Notes: generated from the letters alone by a model not told the origin. Shown: positions 43,354-52,470, numbered from the stretch's first letter. The stretch: 53,155 bases of DNA from SIG452 sp045540295 (GCA_045540295.1 JAZQGY010000004.1:1-53155); one strand, 5' to 3'. A program made the numbers and translations.

Positions 43354-43373
43354 TACTTTTTTTGAAAAAATTA

Positions 43374-43413
43374 CAAACAAATGTTTGACAAATGTAAAAT
43401 CCTGTGTTATAAT
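43374..43413 (+). promoter_or_regulatory. lexA promoter with LexA-type box 3
   Basis: TTGACA (43385-43390), 17 bases and TATAAT (43408-43413). The box CAAAC-AAAT-GTTTG (43374-43387) overlaps the -35, giving autoregulation of lexA. Confidence 0.75.
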
Positions 43414-43518
43414 GTAGGTACAAGTTGAAAAAAGTATCGCAAAAACGCTCGAAAAAGCAAATTTTTTGGTAACAAACGAGCTAACTGCAGCAAAATATAA
43501 AAAAGGAGTCATCGCTTT

Positions 43519-44151
43519 ATGGATATGGAATTAACCAAAAAACAAAAGCTGATTTTAGATTTTATCAATGATTTCCAAGAAAAAAACGGATACCCTCCAA
43601 CTGTTCGTGATATTTGTATCGGGGTAGGGCTTCGCTCCACTGCTACTGTATTTACCCATTTAAAAAATTTAGAAGAAAAAGGGGTATTAAACAAAAGCTC
43701 TGCTAAAAACAGAGCAATTTCCGTGGTCAAGGAAGCCGCTGTCACCGAATTTGTGCCGAAGGATTCTCAAAATCCCGATATTTTAGAAGTACCTTTGGTT
43801 GGTAAGGTTGCGGCAGGCAGCCCGATTTTAGCGGTGGAAAATATTGAAAGAACCTTTCCGCTTCCTATGGATATGGCAACCAATCAGGAAATGTTTATGC
43901 TAAGAGTACAGGGCGAAAGTATGATCAATGCCGGCATATTAAACGGTGATTTAATTATTGTTGCCCGTCAGCCTACCGCTGAAAACGGGGAAAAAGTTGT
44001 GGCAATGATTAACGATGAAGTTACCGTAAAAACCTTTTATAAGGAAAACGGATATTTTCGTCTGCAGCCCGAAAACGACACCATGGAACCCATCATTACC
44101 ACACAGCTCACTATTTTAGGAAAAGTGGTAGGTCTTTTCAGAAGCTATTAA
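43519..44151 (+). CDS. lexA: LexA repressor
   Basis: A 210-residue SOS repressor. Winged HTH at the N-terminus (YPPTVRDICIGVGLRSTATV), cleavage site Ala99-Gly100 in VAAGSPI, catalytic Ser134 in QGESM and Lys171 in TVKTFY. Self-cleaves with RecA-ssDNA to induce SOS genes. Box-containing promoter upstream, divergent from the LysM gene. Terminator follows. Confidence 0.96.
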   Translation: MDMELTKKQKLILDFINDFQEKNGYPPTVRDICIGVGLRSTATVFTHLKNLEEKGVLNKSSAKNRAISVVKEAAVTEFVPKDSQNPDILEVPLVGKVAAGSPILAVENIERTFPLPMDMATNQEMFMLRVQGESMINAGILNGDLIIVARQPTAENGEKVVAMINDEVTVKTFYKENGYFRLQPENDTMEPIITTQLTILGKVVGLFRSY

Positions 44152-44174
44152 TCAAAACTAAAAAAAGATAAAAC

Positions 44175-44206
44175 AAAAAGAGGTATCAGAACAGATACCT
44201 CTTTTT
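44175..44206. terminator. Bidirectional terminator between lexA and rpmA
   Basis: AAAAAGAGGTATC / GATACCTCTTTTT with a 6-base loop ends both convergent units (lexA on plus, rplU-prp-rpmA on minus). Confidence 0.85.
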
Positions 44207-44221
44207 TTACCAATTTTGCAA

Positions 44222-44497
44222 TTAGATAGCGTATACGCTAACCTGTTTTTTGTCTCTTTTGGTTTCGAATTTTACTTTACCGTCGATTAATGCGTATAAA
44301 GTATCGTCAGAGCCTTTACCAACATTTTCACCGGGGTTGATTTTGGTACCTCTCTGTCTTACCAGAATGTTACCAGCTAAAACAAACTGACCGTCTGCTC
44401 TTTTCGCACCCAGTCTTTTGGATTCACTGTCTCTGCCGTTTTTGGTGCTACCTACACCTTTTTTATGAGCAAATAACTGGAAATTAATTTTAAACAT
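44222..44497 (-). CDS. rpmA: 50S ribosomal protein L27
   Basis: A 91-residue L27. The N-terminus MFKINFQLF followed by AHKKGVGSTKNGRDSESKRLG shows the Firmicutes extension of nine residues removed by Prp between Phe and Ala. Two tandem ATG codons exist; the second (44497) gives the standard length. The prp gene is directly upstream (3-base gap). obgE, often next, is absent here. Confidence 0.96.
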   Translation of the reverse strand: MFKINFQLFAHKKGVGSTKNGRDSESKRLGAKRADGQFVLAGNILVRQRGTKINPGENVGKGSDDTLYALIDGKVKFETKRDKKQVSVYAI

Positions 44498-44500
44498 CAT

Positions 44501-44833
44501 CTAATCCTCCACTTCAATCATTTTTACATAATCAGAATATTCCGATTCAATTTGGCGTAAGGTTAAAACCATAGTCTCCAAGAGAATATTCACCTTTTCC
44601 AAAATCAGCTGATCGGAAATTTCAGGAATACCGCACTCTAAGTGCCCATCATCGATTACAATATTCAAGCGGATTCCGAGTAACTCAGACATTCCCAAGA
44701 TTACGGACTGGGTTGCGGTGGACACATTGGCACACACAACATCCTTACCGATTTCTTCATAGCCGGAATGACCGTTTACCGTAAACCGATAAATATTACC
44801 GATATAGTTCCTGCTAATCTCAATGTTTATCAT
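44501..44833 (-). CDS. prp: Ribosomal-processing cysteine protease Prp
   Basis: A 110-residue Prp. His22 in NGHSGYEEIG and Cys34 in DVVCANVSTATQS form the catalytic dyad at the same numbers as in Staphylococcus. It cleaves the L27 N-terminal extension. Located between rplU and rpmA as usual. RBS is weak, so it probably depends on coupling with rplU (5-base gap). Confidence 0.95.
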   Translation of the reverse strand: MINIEISRNYIGNIYRFTVNGHSGYEEIGKDVVCANVSTATQSVILGMSELLGIRLNIVIDDGHLECGIPEISDQLILEKVNILLETMVLTLRQIESEYSDYVKMIEVED

Positions 44834-44838
44834 AAAAA

Positions 44839-45150
44839 TTAACCGTTGATTTTTTCAATCTGAACTTTGGTATAAGCCTGTCTGTGACCCTGTTTTTTGT
44901 GATAACCTTTTTTCGGTTTATACTTGTAAACAATGATCTTTTTGCTTCTGCCTTCTTTTAAAGCTTTTGCGGTTACGGTTGCACCTTCTACATAAGGAGC
45001 ACCAACTTTGATGCCGTCATCAGAGCCGATTGCCAATACTTCGTTAAAAGTATAGGTTTCGTTTTCGGATAAGCCCAGCTTTTCGATGTAGATTACATCG
45101 CCTTCAGCTACTTTGTACTGCTTACCGCCGGTTTTTAAAACTGCGTACAT
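44839..45150 (-). CDS. rplU: 50S ribosomal protein L21
   Basis: A 103-residue L21. MYAVLKTGGKQYKVAEGD at the N-terminus and KKGYHKKQGHRQAYTKVQI near the end are the family marks. The frame opens much earlier (45279), but ATG 45150 follows GGGAGGTAC. An L21-type leader RNA with a strong promoter precedes it. Confidence 0.97.
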   Translation of the reverse strand: MYAVLKTGGKQYKVAEGDVIYIEKLGLSENETYTFNEVLAIGSDDGIKVGAPYVEGATVTAKALKEGRSKKIIVYKYKPKKGYHKKQGHRQAYTKVQIEKING

Positions 45151-45164
45151 AATAAGTACCTCCC

Positions 45165-45264
45165 AATTAAATTTTTTGCACCCTTTCGGGTGGTTATTTA
45201 GGACACGCCCGGACGATGGTGATTTCGCCGAAGCAAAATTCTTATGCCACTCCAGAGCGGTTAC
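45165..45264 (-). ncRNA. L21 leader RNA (rplU 5'UTR)
   Basis: The transcript from the promoter at 45271-45299 begins near 45264 and contains CTCTGGAGTGGCA, GCTTCGGC and GTCCGGGCGTGTCCTAAATAACCACCC before the RBS, resembling the Firmicutes ribosomal protein L21 leader, which lets L21 autoregulate. Assigned from remembered features, not from a covariance model. Confidence 0.65.
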
Positions 45265-45270
45265 CACAGT

Positions 45271-45299
45271 ATTATACAATCAATTTATCAAAATGTCAA
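45271..45299 (-). promoter_or_regulatory. Sigma-A promoter of rplU-prp-rpmA
   Basis: TTGACA (45294-45299) and TATAAT (45271-45276), spaced 17, both perfect consensus, on the minus strand. Confidence 0.8.
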
Positions 45300-45367
45300 G
45301 TGATTTTTAATATTTTTTGAAAATATTTTTATTTGATGCAAAAATCAGAGAAACCGTCTGACAAAAC

Positions 45368-46408
45368 TTATTCTCCTAACAAATCTTCTACAAAATAGGC
45401 GTTGGTATCGGCAGGTTTGCCGTCCATACCAAACACGGTAACACGAACATAAATATCGTTGGGGCTTACTTCAAATTCTGCCTCGTTGATATGGTCACCG
45501 TCGGTAGGAAATGCGGTGTAGCTATGACGGACGCCGGTGGCAAACACAATTCGTTTGGCATCGGAGGTTTTAATGTGAAGCTTGTTGCCTTCCATATATA
45601 AGCTATAGATTTCAGGGCCCATAGAAGCATAGAAATTTCCCTTTACCAGTGCATCGGTAATGGCACGGTATTCCAGCTTTTCTGCTTTAATCATGGTGAA
45701 ACCGCCAAAGGAATCACAACGGGGACTGTCCACGGGGTAGTGGTTATGATTGTCATCGGTTGCAATACAGAAGATTTTTTTGCCCATGGAAAGCATTTCG
45801 TCATACTGGGCGGAATTGTATTCATCGTAGCCCTCGGTCACGCAACCGTAATTCACGATTTCCATGGCGTTCATTCCTTCGTATTTGCTATAAATATCGT
45901 AGTGTTCCAGCGACCAGGTGGGATGGTTATAGGTCACAAAAAATCCTTTCTCACGGGCATGCTTCATAATATTGTTGATATTTTCCGGAGTATATTCTCT
46001 GGTCCATAAGGGTTCAGACTTATCGTAGGTAACCGTGTAACGGGGATCGTTTGTCGCCATAATTTCATCATAGTAACGGTTTGGCAGGCTAAAACAAGGC
46101 TGAACCACATTATCGGGATCCAATGCAATCAGGCAAATATGACAAACCGGAATCACATGATAGGGGTTTTCTTCGGTTTCGTTATCAAAATCATATTCGG
46201 TACCGGTTAAGGCAACGAAGTTTTCGTCGGTTAAATCCGGATGAGGAACCATAACTTTATGGTCGGTATATGCAATTACGGAATAGCCACGTTTCTGGTA
46301 TTCTGCCTTCATCTCGTCAGGAGACAGTTTTCCGTCAGACACAGTAGAATGGCAATGCAGGTTTGCTTTATAAAAAGTGCCGCTTTCGGGCAATAAGTAT
46401 TTTCTCAT
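45368..46408 (-). CDS. PHP-domain phosphoesterase, copy 1
   Basis: A 346-residue PHP (polymerase/histidinol phosphatase) protein. Metal-binding motifs: NLHCHSTVSDG at 17-27, YTDHKVMVPHPDL, FFVTYNHPTWSLEHYD and the ATDDNHNHY near residue 215. The last 90 residues form a beta-rich module. Substrate unknown. It is the third of three tandem paralogues sharing the same layout and near-identical blocks (KANLHCHxxVSDGxL, GNFYASMGPEIYSLY). Confidence 0.85.
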   Translation of the reverse strand: MRKYLLPESGTFYKANLHCHSTVSDGKLSPDEMKAEYQKRGYSVIAYTDHKVMVPHPDLTDENFVALTGTEYDFDNETEENPYHVIPVCHICLIALDPDNVVQPCFSLPNRYYDEIMATNDPRYTVTYDKSEPLWTREYTPENINNIMKHAREKGFFVTYNHPTWSLEHYDIYSKYEGMNAMEIVNYGCVTEGYDEYNSAQYDEMLSMGKKIFCIATDDNHNHYPVDSPRCDSFGGFTMIKAEKLEYRAITDALVKGNFYASMGPEIYSLYMEGNKLHIKTSDAKRIVFATGVRHSYTAFPTDGDHINEAEFEVSPNDIYVRVTVFGMDGKPADTNAYFVEDLLGE

Positions 46409-46423
46409 ATCATAATCCCCCGT

Positions 46424-47461
46424 TTATTTCACATAATCTTCCACAAAGTAGGCATTGGATGTTGCTCGTCTGCCCTCTTTGTCACACACGGTTACTCTGA
46501 AGAAAATATCCTGAGGCCATACATCAAAAATAACTTCATTGAGTGTTCCGCCCTCCGGACAGTATTCATTATAGCAATGACGGATGCCGGAGGTGAAGTT
46601 GATGATTGCCGCATCGGAGGTCTTCACATGGAGCTTGTTGCCTTCCAGATACATGCTGTAAATTTCAGGTCCCATGGATGCATAGAAATGACCTTTTACC
46701 ATAGCATCGGTGATGGAACGGTAATCTAAGCTTTCTGCTTTAATCATGGTAAATGCACCAAAGGAATCGCATTCCGGACTGTCAAAAGGTGCAAAGTTAT
46801 GGTTATCGTCCGCAGAAATCCCGAAGATTTTTTCGCCGTTATGTAATTTTTCTTCGTATACTTTGGTATTATACTCGTGGAAGCCTTTTACATAGGAGTT
46901 GTAGTTACAGATTTCGATGGCATGCATTCCCTTATATTTGCTGTAGGTTTCGTAACCTTCTTTGGACCACTTGGGATGATTGTAGGTTACAAAAAAACCC
47001 TTGTCACGTGCTTTTTTAATCACATCGTTCACACCGTTGGGAGTGAAGACTCTTTCGTAATTTGGTTCGTTGGGGTCTAAGGTCACTTTATAACGGGGAT
47101 CGTTTTGTTCCAACAGTCTGTCGTAAAACCAGTTGGGCTGATAAAAGCAAGGTTGAATCACATTTTCCGGATTCAAGGAAATCAGACACAGATGAGTGGT
47201 TCTGGACTGCTCCCAACTCTGACCGGGAAGCACCTCTTCAAAATAGTATTCCATTCCGTATAAAGCCACAAAATCGTCGCTTTGCAGTTCCGGGTGAGGC
47301 ACTAAAATATTATGGTCGGTAAATGCCACAACAGAGTAGCCATGCTGTTTGTAGGCTTGTTTAATTTCGGCGGGAGTAAGCTGTCCGTCGGAAACGGTGG
47401 TATGGCAATGAAGGTTTGCTTTATAAAACTGTCCCTTTTCGGGCAATAAATAGGTTCTCAT
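46424..47461 (-). CDS. PHP-domain phosphoesterase, copy 2
   Basis: A 345-residue PHP protein, the middle paralogue. Motifs: NLHCHTTVSDGQLTPAEIK, FTDHNILVPHPEL, FFVTYNHPKWSKEGYE, SADDNHN. The frame opens at 47533, but ATG 47461 follows AAAGGAGACC. It is 13-15 bases from both neighbours, so the three are one operon. It is more diverged than copies 1 and 3 (ADDNHN, different insert). Confidence 0.85.
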   Translation of the reverse strand: MRTYLLPEKGQFYKANLHCHTTVSDGQLTPAEIKQAYKQHGYSVVAFTDHNILVPHPELQSDDFVALYGMEYYFEEVLPGQSWEQSRTTHLCLISLNPENVIQPCFYQPNWFYDRLLEQNDPRYKVTLDPNEPNYERVFTPNGVNDVIKKARDKGFFVTYNHPKWSKEGYETYSKYKGMHAIEICNYNSYVKGFHEYNTKVYEEKLHNGEKIFGISADDNHNFAPFDSPECDSFGAFTMIKAESLDYRSITDAMVKGHFYASMGPEIYSMYLEGNKLHVKTSDAAIINFTSGIRHCYNEYCPEGGTLNEVIFDVWPQDIFFRVTVCDKEGRRATSNAYFVEDYVK

Positions 47462-47474
47462 AGCCAGGTCTCCT

Positions 47475-48497
47475 TTATAAAATATCTTCCATAAAATATG
47501 CGTTGGTATCGGCGGGTTTACCGGATTTATCAAACACGGTTACCCGCACATAGATATCGTCGGGGCGAAGCTCAAATTCAGCCTCATTAATGGTATCCCC
47601 TTCGGTAGGATATGCACAGAAGCTGTGACGAAGACCGGTGGTAAACACAATTCTTGCCGCATCGGAGGTTTTGATATGTAATTTATTGTCTTCCACATAT
47701 AAGCTATGAATTTCAGGTCCCTGGGAAGCATAGAAGTTACCCTTTAAAAGTGCCTCACCAATAGCTCTGTATTCTAATTTGTCTGCTTTAATCATAGTAA
47801 AGCCGCCGAAGGAATCACAGTAGGGACTATCCATAGGCTTGCTGTTATGGTTATCGTCGGTTGCGATGCAATACAGCTTTTTACCCTGACGGAGCAATTC
47901 ATCATACACATGGGGATTGTAGTCATGGTAGCCTTCGGTCATGCAGCCATAGTTACAGATTTCCATGGCATTCATGCCTTCGTATTTGCTGTAAATTTCA
48001 TAGCCCTCCTGAGACCAGGCAGGATGGTTGTAGGTAACAAAATAGCCTTTTTCGCGGGCGGTTTTAATCATATCGTTGATATATTCAGGTGTATACTGAA
48101 ATTCGTAGGGCGGGATGGATTCATCACGCTGAACCACCGACTGATCCGGCAGATGCTGATATAACCAGGAATCCCGGAAGCAAGGCTGCACCACATAGTC
48201 CGGATCGGTACTAACCATACAGATATGGCAGGTTTTTAAACGATAAAAAGGTTCGTTATTGGGAGCTTCTTCGGTGAGATCGTATTCCAATCCGTGAAGC
48301 GCCAAAAAGGTATCGTCGGTCAGCTCAGGATGCGCCACCAAAACATTATGGTCGGTATATGCAATGATGGAATATCCCCGTTTTTTGTATTCTTCTTTCA
48401 TTTCGGCGGGAGTAAGTCTTCCGTCAGACACATTGGTATGGCAATGTAAGTTTGCTTTGTAGAATTGACCGTTTTCCGGTAACAGAAATTTTTTCAT
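47475..48497 (-). CDS. PHP-domain phosphoesterase, copy 3
   Basis: A 340-residue PHP protein, the first in the tandem set. Motifs: NLHCHTNVSDGRL (His18, His20), YTDHNVLVAHPEL, YFVTYNHPAWSQEGYE, ATDDNHN. The C-terminal module is similar to the others. RBS AAGGAGAAC. Substrate unknown; the trio probably arose by duplication. Confidence 0.85.
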   Translation of the reverse strand: MKKFLLPENGQFYKANLHCHTNVSDGRLTPAEMKEEYKKRGYSIIAYTDHNVLVAHPELTDDTFLALHGLEYDLTEEAPNNEPFYRLKTCHICMVSTDPDYVVQPCFRDSWLYQHLPDQSVVQRDESIPPYEFQYTPEYINDMIKTAREKGYFVTYNHPAWSQEGYEIYSKYEGMNAMEICNYGCMTEGYHDYNPHVYDELLRQGKKLYCIATDDNHNSKPMDSPYCDSFGGFTMIKADKLEYRAIGEALLKGNFYASQGPEIHSLYVEDNKLHIKTSDAARIVFTTGLRHSFCAYPTEGDTINEAEFELRPDDIYVRVTVFDKSGKPADTNAYFMEDIL

Positions 48498-48596
48498 TTG
48501 TGTTCTCCTTTGATTTTTTAGTATGATGTCTTTTACAGTAAAGCGATCAAATGCCCAACCAATAGAAGTACAGTCTGCTTTCTGTTTTTACTCTTT

Positions 48597-49697
48597 TTAA
48601 ATGCTTTTTCCCAAAAGCTCCATTTTTTCTTTAATGGGAATATTTTGCGGACATAACTGTTCGCATACGCCGCATTGGATGCAGTCTTTTAAATTCATAA
48701 ACCGTTCTTGAAGGATGGGTTTGGTTTCCTCCCAAGAGGTTTCTGCCGCCAGATGTTTATTATAAACGGCGAAAATTTCAGGAATATGAATTCCTTGCGG
48801 ACATTTTTCCATACAGTAGCGGCAACCGGTACAGGGGAGCTGACGGACGGTGCGAATCAAAGTGCGCAGCTCTTCGGACAAGGCAAACTCTTTCTCACAA
48901 AAAGGAACGAATTCCTTCATAGCGGAAAGGTTATCATTTATCATATCCATATTCCCCATGCCGGACAGTACCATTTCCACATTGGGAAAGCTTGCAGCAT
49001 ACCGAATGGCAAAAGCTGCTTCGCTGTTTTGGGAATTTTTTGTTAAGAGTTCCTTTGCCTCTTTTGGTAAGTTTACTAAATTACCGCCTTTTACAGGCTC
49101 CATCACAATCACTTTTTTGCCGTGCTTTTGGCAAACGTCATAGCAGGCTTTACTTTGCACGCCCGGATCATCATAATCTAAGTAGTTAAACTGCAGCTGC
49201 ACAAATTCTACTTGGGGTTGCTCAGTGAGTACCTGATCCAAAAAGTCTGCCGTATCGTGGAAGGACATGGCAATATGTTTGATTTTGCCTTCCGCTTTTA
49301 ATTCATCAATCACAGAAAAAGCATCGTTTTTTAAATGCTTGGCGTAAAGGTCTTTGTTGATGCAGTGAAACAGATACACATCAAAATAGTCTACACCGCA
49401 GGCTTCCAGCTGATCTTCAAACAGCGGACGGATTTCTTCCTTGGTTTCGTAGTACCAGGCAGAAAGCTTATTCGCCAGAATATAGCTGTCACGGGGATGC
49501 CGTTTCACCAGACATTCCCGAATGGCAATTTCGCTTTTGCCATCCAAATATCCGTGAGCAGTGTCAAAATAATTGAACCCTGCATCTAAAAAGGCATCGA
49601 CCATTTGGTTAACCTGCGCGTAATCGACTTGGTCTTCTGTCATAGGCAACCGCATAAAGCCAAAGCCAAAATTCTTTTTTACGCCCTCATACAACAT
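48597..49697 (-). CDS. Aldo/keto reductase with C-terminal ferredoxin-type domain
   Basis: A 366-residue protein. N-terminal AKR barrel (about 10-270) with GFGFMRLPM, a conserved AHGYLDGKSE, and the Lys in ANKLSAW; C-terminal two 4Fe-4S-type motifs (CTGCRYCMEKCP, CIQCGVCEQLCP). So an oxidoreductase coupled to electron transfer. The frame opens at 49760; ATG 49697 follows AAAGGAGAAA. A perfect palindrome covers its promoter. Substrate is unknown. Confidence 0.9.
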   Translation of the reverse strand: MLYEGVKKNFGFGFMRLPMTEDQVDYAQVNQMVDAFLDAGFNYFDTAHGYLDGKSEIAIRECLVKRHPRDSYILANKLSAWYYETKEEIRPLFEDQLEACGVDYFDVYLFHCINKDLYAKHLKNDAFSVIDELKAEGKIKHIAMSFHDTADFLDQVLTEQPQVEFVQLQFNYLDYDDPGVQSKACYDVCQKHGKKVIVMEPVKGGNLVNLPKEAKELLTKNSQNSEAAFAIRYAASFPNVEMVLSGMGNMDMINDNLSAMKEFVPFCEKEFALSEELRTLIRTVRQLPCTGCRYCMEKCPQGIHIPEIFAVYNKHLAAETSWEETKPILQERFMNLKDCIQCGVCEQLCPQNIPIKEKMELLGKSI

Positions 49698-49724
49698 AGT
49701 GGATTTCTCCTTTATCAAACAAAA

Positions 49725-49763
49725 AATATGGTACAATATTCCTACACAATATTGTACCATATT
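49725..49763 (-). promoter_or_regulatory. Operator palindrome over aldo/keto reductase promoter
   Basis: Perfect 16-base inverted arms AATATGGTACAATATT and AATATTGTACCATATT with a 7-base spacer. A minus-strand promoter TTGCAA (49774-49779), 17 bases, TACAAT (49751-49756) runs into it, so a repressor bound here would cover the -10 and start site. Confidence 0.7.
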
Positions 49764-49843
49764 CTTTATAAAGTTGCAAGTTTTTTAGAGAAATGTTGCC
49801 GGTTTTTTTACGATTCAGCAGATTTTCCTTTCGGGTAAAATCA

Positions 49844-52444
49844 CTATCTTGATTTTTTAAAAACACGGAACAACTGAATCAAAGCCGACGGAACAAATGC
49901 CAGCAGTGCAATGAGCCCGATTTGGCTGCCGGTTAAAGCGGAAATCTCAAACAAGTGACTCAAGAACGGAACAAAGATCACCAGTGCCAACAGTGCAACC
50001 CCTGCCACAAACGCACCCAGGCTGGACTGATTGGTAAACAGTCCGATTTTAAAGATAGACTGTTCGCTTCTACAGTTAAATCCGTGGAACAAACGTGCCA
50101 GAGTCAAGGTGGAAAAAGCCATAGTGCTTGCCAGAGCTGCACCTTCCGCCTGAAGTCCTATATAAAAAGCAATCATCGTACAAACAGCAATCAAACCGCC
50201 CTGAACCAAAAGCTGTGTCATAAAAGCTTTACTCAAAATGCTTTCCTTGGGATTTCTTGGCTTTTCGGATAACAGTTTATCATCTGCACCTTCCATCCCG
50301 ATAGCAATAGCAGGCAGGGAGTCTGTCAGTAGATTCATAAACAAAAGATGAACCGGTGCAAAGGGTACAGGCAATCCTGCAATAGAAGTATAAAGCACCG
50401 CCAAAATTCCTGCCATATTGCCGGAAAGCAGGAATTTAATGGAATTTTTGATGTTGCGATACACGTTTCTGCCGTTTGCAACCGCTTTAATAATGGTTGC
50501 AAAATTATCGTCAGTTAAAATCATAGCAGAAGCATCTTTAGAAACCTCAGTTCCGGTGATACCCATAGCAACTCCGATGTCTGCTTTTTTTAGCGCAGGA
50601 GCATCGTTGACACCGTCACCTGTCATAGCAACAATATAGCCTTTCGCCTGCCAAGCATTTACAATCTGAATTTTGTTTTCCGGAGACACTCTGGCATAAA
50701 CGGAAATCCGTTCAATTTTTTCTGCTAATGTTTCTTCCGACATGGCGTCCAGCTCGGTACCGGTTACTGCCAGATCACCATCCTGAAAAATGCCAATTTG
50801 CTTTGCAATAGCAGTTGCAGTCACCTTATGGTCACCGGTAATCATAATGGGTTTAATGCCTGCACGTCTTGCATCAGCGACTGCTGCTTTGGATTCTTCT
50901 CTGGGAGGGTCCATCATAGAAATCAAACCGATAAAGGTGTATCCGTATTCGTCGGATAACGCCATGGTTTCCCTTTCATCCGACTCCTTATAAGCAAAGG
51001 CAAGCACACGGAGTCCGTTTTCGGAAAACTCCATATTCTTTGCCAGAATTTCATCCCTGTCCGCCTGGGTAATCGGTCGGATCCCCTCTGTTGTCCGAAT
51101 ATTTTCGGTACGGTCTAACAGCACATCCAATGCACCTTTAGTCAGAATGGTAGGAACACCGTGAAGACGGTATTTGGTGGACATCAGTTTTCTGTCGGAA
51201 TCGAAGGGAATTTCTGCCATTCTTGGCATCATGGTTCTGAAATATTCTTCGTTCATATCAATGGAACGTGCCATTTCCAGCAAACAGTATTCTGTGGGGT
51301 CGCCAATTCCTTTTCCCTCTGCAATTGAGGAATCGTTGGTCAGCATTGCATTGTACAGCAAATAGCGGTGAAGTTGTTTTTTAATATCCAATTCCTTAGC
51401 GGAAATCGTTTGACCGTCAATATAAATTTGCTGAACTGTCATTTTATTCTGTGTTAAGGTTCCCGTTTTATCTGAGCAAATTACAGAAACACAGCCTAAG
51501 CTTTCCACTGCTTTTAATTCTTTGATAATGGCGTTTTCCTTTGCCATTCTCTGTGTTCCCATTGCCTGCACAATGGTAACAATAGAGCTTAACGCTTCCG
51601 GAATTGCCGCTACTGCCAACGCCACAGCAAACATCAGAGAATCTAAAATGGGCATCTGCCGATAAAGCCCCAACAGAAATACCACAGCAGAAATCATCAT
51701 AATCACCATTGCCAGCTGACTGCTGAAGCGATCCAAGCTGATCTGCAAAGGTGTTTTCTTTTCACGGGTTGCATTCATTAACGCTGCAATTTTACCAATT
51801 TCGGTATCCATACCGGTACCTGTCACTACCACGGTGGCACGACCGTATGTCACTAAACTGCCGGAATACACCATATTGACACGGTCACCAAGAGGGACTT
51901 CCTCTGAAATATCGGTAACTTTCTTTTCCACATTTGTGGATTCTCCGGTTAACGAACTTTCGTTGACCTGAATCGAGAAGTTTTCTAAAATTCTGCCATC
52001 TGCTACGACCATATCGCCGGCTTCTAATAACATAATATCGCCGGGAACCACCAGGTAAGAAGGAATTTCGATTTTCTTGCCGTCACGAAGCACTTTTGCA
52101 TGAGGTGAAGACAGTGATTTTAAGCTATCCAGTGACTTTTCTGCTTTTTTATGTTGCACTGTACCTAATATTGCATTCATCACAATAACCGCAAAAATTA
52201 CAATGGTACTTTCCGTGTTTCCCGAAAGCATAGAAATAATTGCTGCAACAATTAAAATAATAACCAAAAGATCAGCAAACTGAGATAAAAATACTTCTAA
52301 TGTGCTTTTTTTCTTTCCCTCTTTTAACACATTCTGACCCTTTTCTTCCAAAACCTTTTGGGCCTGCTGGGACGAATACCCTTCCCCGGTTACTCCCAGC
52401 GCATCTAAAACTTCGCTAATCGGCTCCCTATAATACTCTTTCAT
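49844..52444 (-). CDS. P-type cation-transporting ATPase (Ca2+/Mn2+ type)
   Basis: An 866-residue P2A-type ATPase. N-terminal cation ATPase domain (YREPISEVLDALG), actuator with TGES, the phosphorylation site in CSDKTGTLTQNK, TGDGVNDAPALKKADIGVAMG in the P-domain, and about ten membrane helices; the M4 motif AIPEAL fits Ca/Mn binding. The frame opens at 52546, but ATG 52444 follows AGAAGG. Preceded by a yybP-ykoY (Mn2+) riboswitch, so Mn2+ export is likely, as in YoaB. Confidence 0.92.
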   Translation of the reverse strand: MKEYYREPISEVLDALGVTGEGYSSQQAQKVLEEKGQNVLKEGKKKSTLEVFLSQFADLLVIILIVAAIISMLSGNTESTIVIFAVIVMNAILGTVQHKKAEKSLDSLKSLSSPHAKVLRDGKKIEIPSYLVVPGDIMLLEAGDMVVADGRILENFSIQVNESSLTGESTNVEKKVTDISEEVPLGDRVNMVYSGSLVTYGRATVVVTGTGMDTEIGKIAALMNATREKKTPLQISLDRFSSQLAMVIMMISAVVFLLGLYRQMPILDSLMFAVALAVAAIPEALSSIVTIVQAMGTQRMAKENAIIKELKAVESLGCVSVICSDKTGTLTQNKMTVQQIYIDGQTISAKELDIKKQLHRYLLYNAMLTNDSSIAEGKGIGDPTEYCLLEMARSIDMNEEYFRTMMPRMAEIPFDSDRKLMSTKYRLHGVPTILTKGALDVLLDRTENIRTTEGIRPITQADRDEILAKNMEFSENGLRVLAFAYKESDERETMALSDEYGYTFIGLISMMDPPREESKAAVADARRAGIKPIMITGDHKVTATAIAKQIGIFQDGDLAVTGTELDAMSEETLAEKIERISVYARVSPENKIQIVNAWQAKGYIVAMTGDGVNDAPALKKADIGVAMGITGTEVSKDASAMILTDDNFATIIKAVANGRNVYRNIKNSIKFLLSGNMAGILAVLYTSIAGLPVPFAPVHLLFMNLLTDSLPAIAIGMEGADDKLLSEKPRNPKESILSKAFMTQLLVQGGLIAVCTMIAFYIGLQAEGAALASTMAFSTLTLARLFHGFNCRSEQSIFKIGLFTNQSSLGAFVAGVALLALVIFVPFLSHLFEISALTGSQIGLIALLAFVPSALIQLFRVFKKSR

Positions 52445-52470
52445 TGTGTTAACCTTCTTTCCTAATACCA

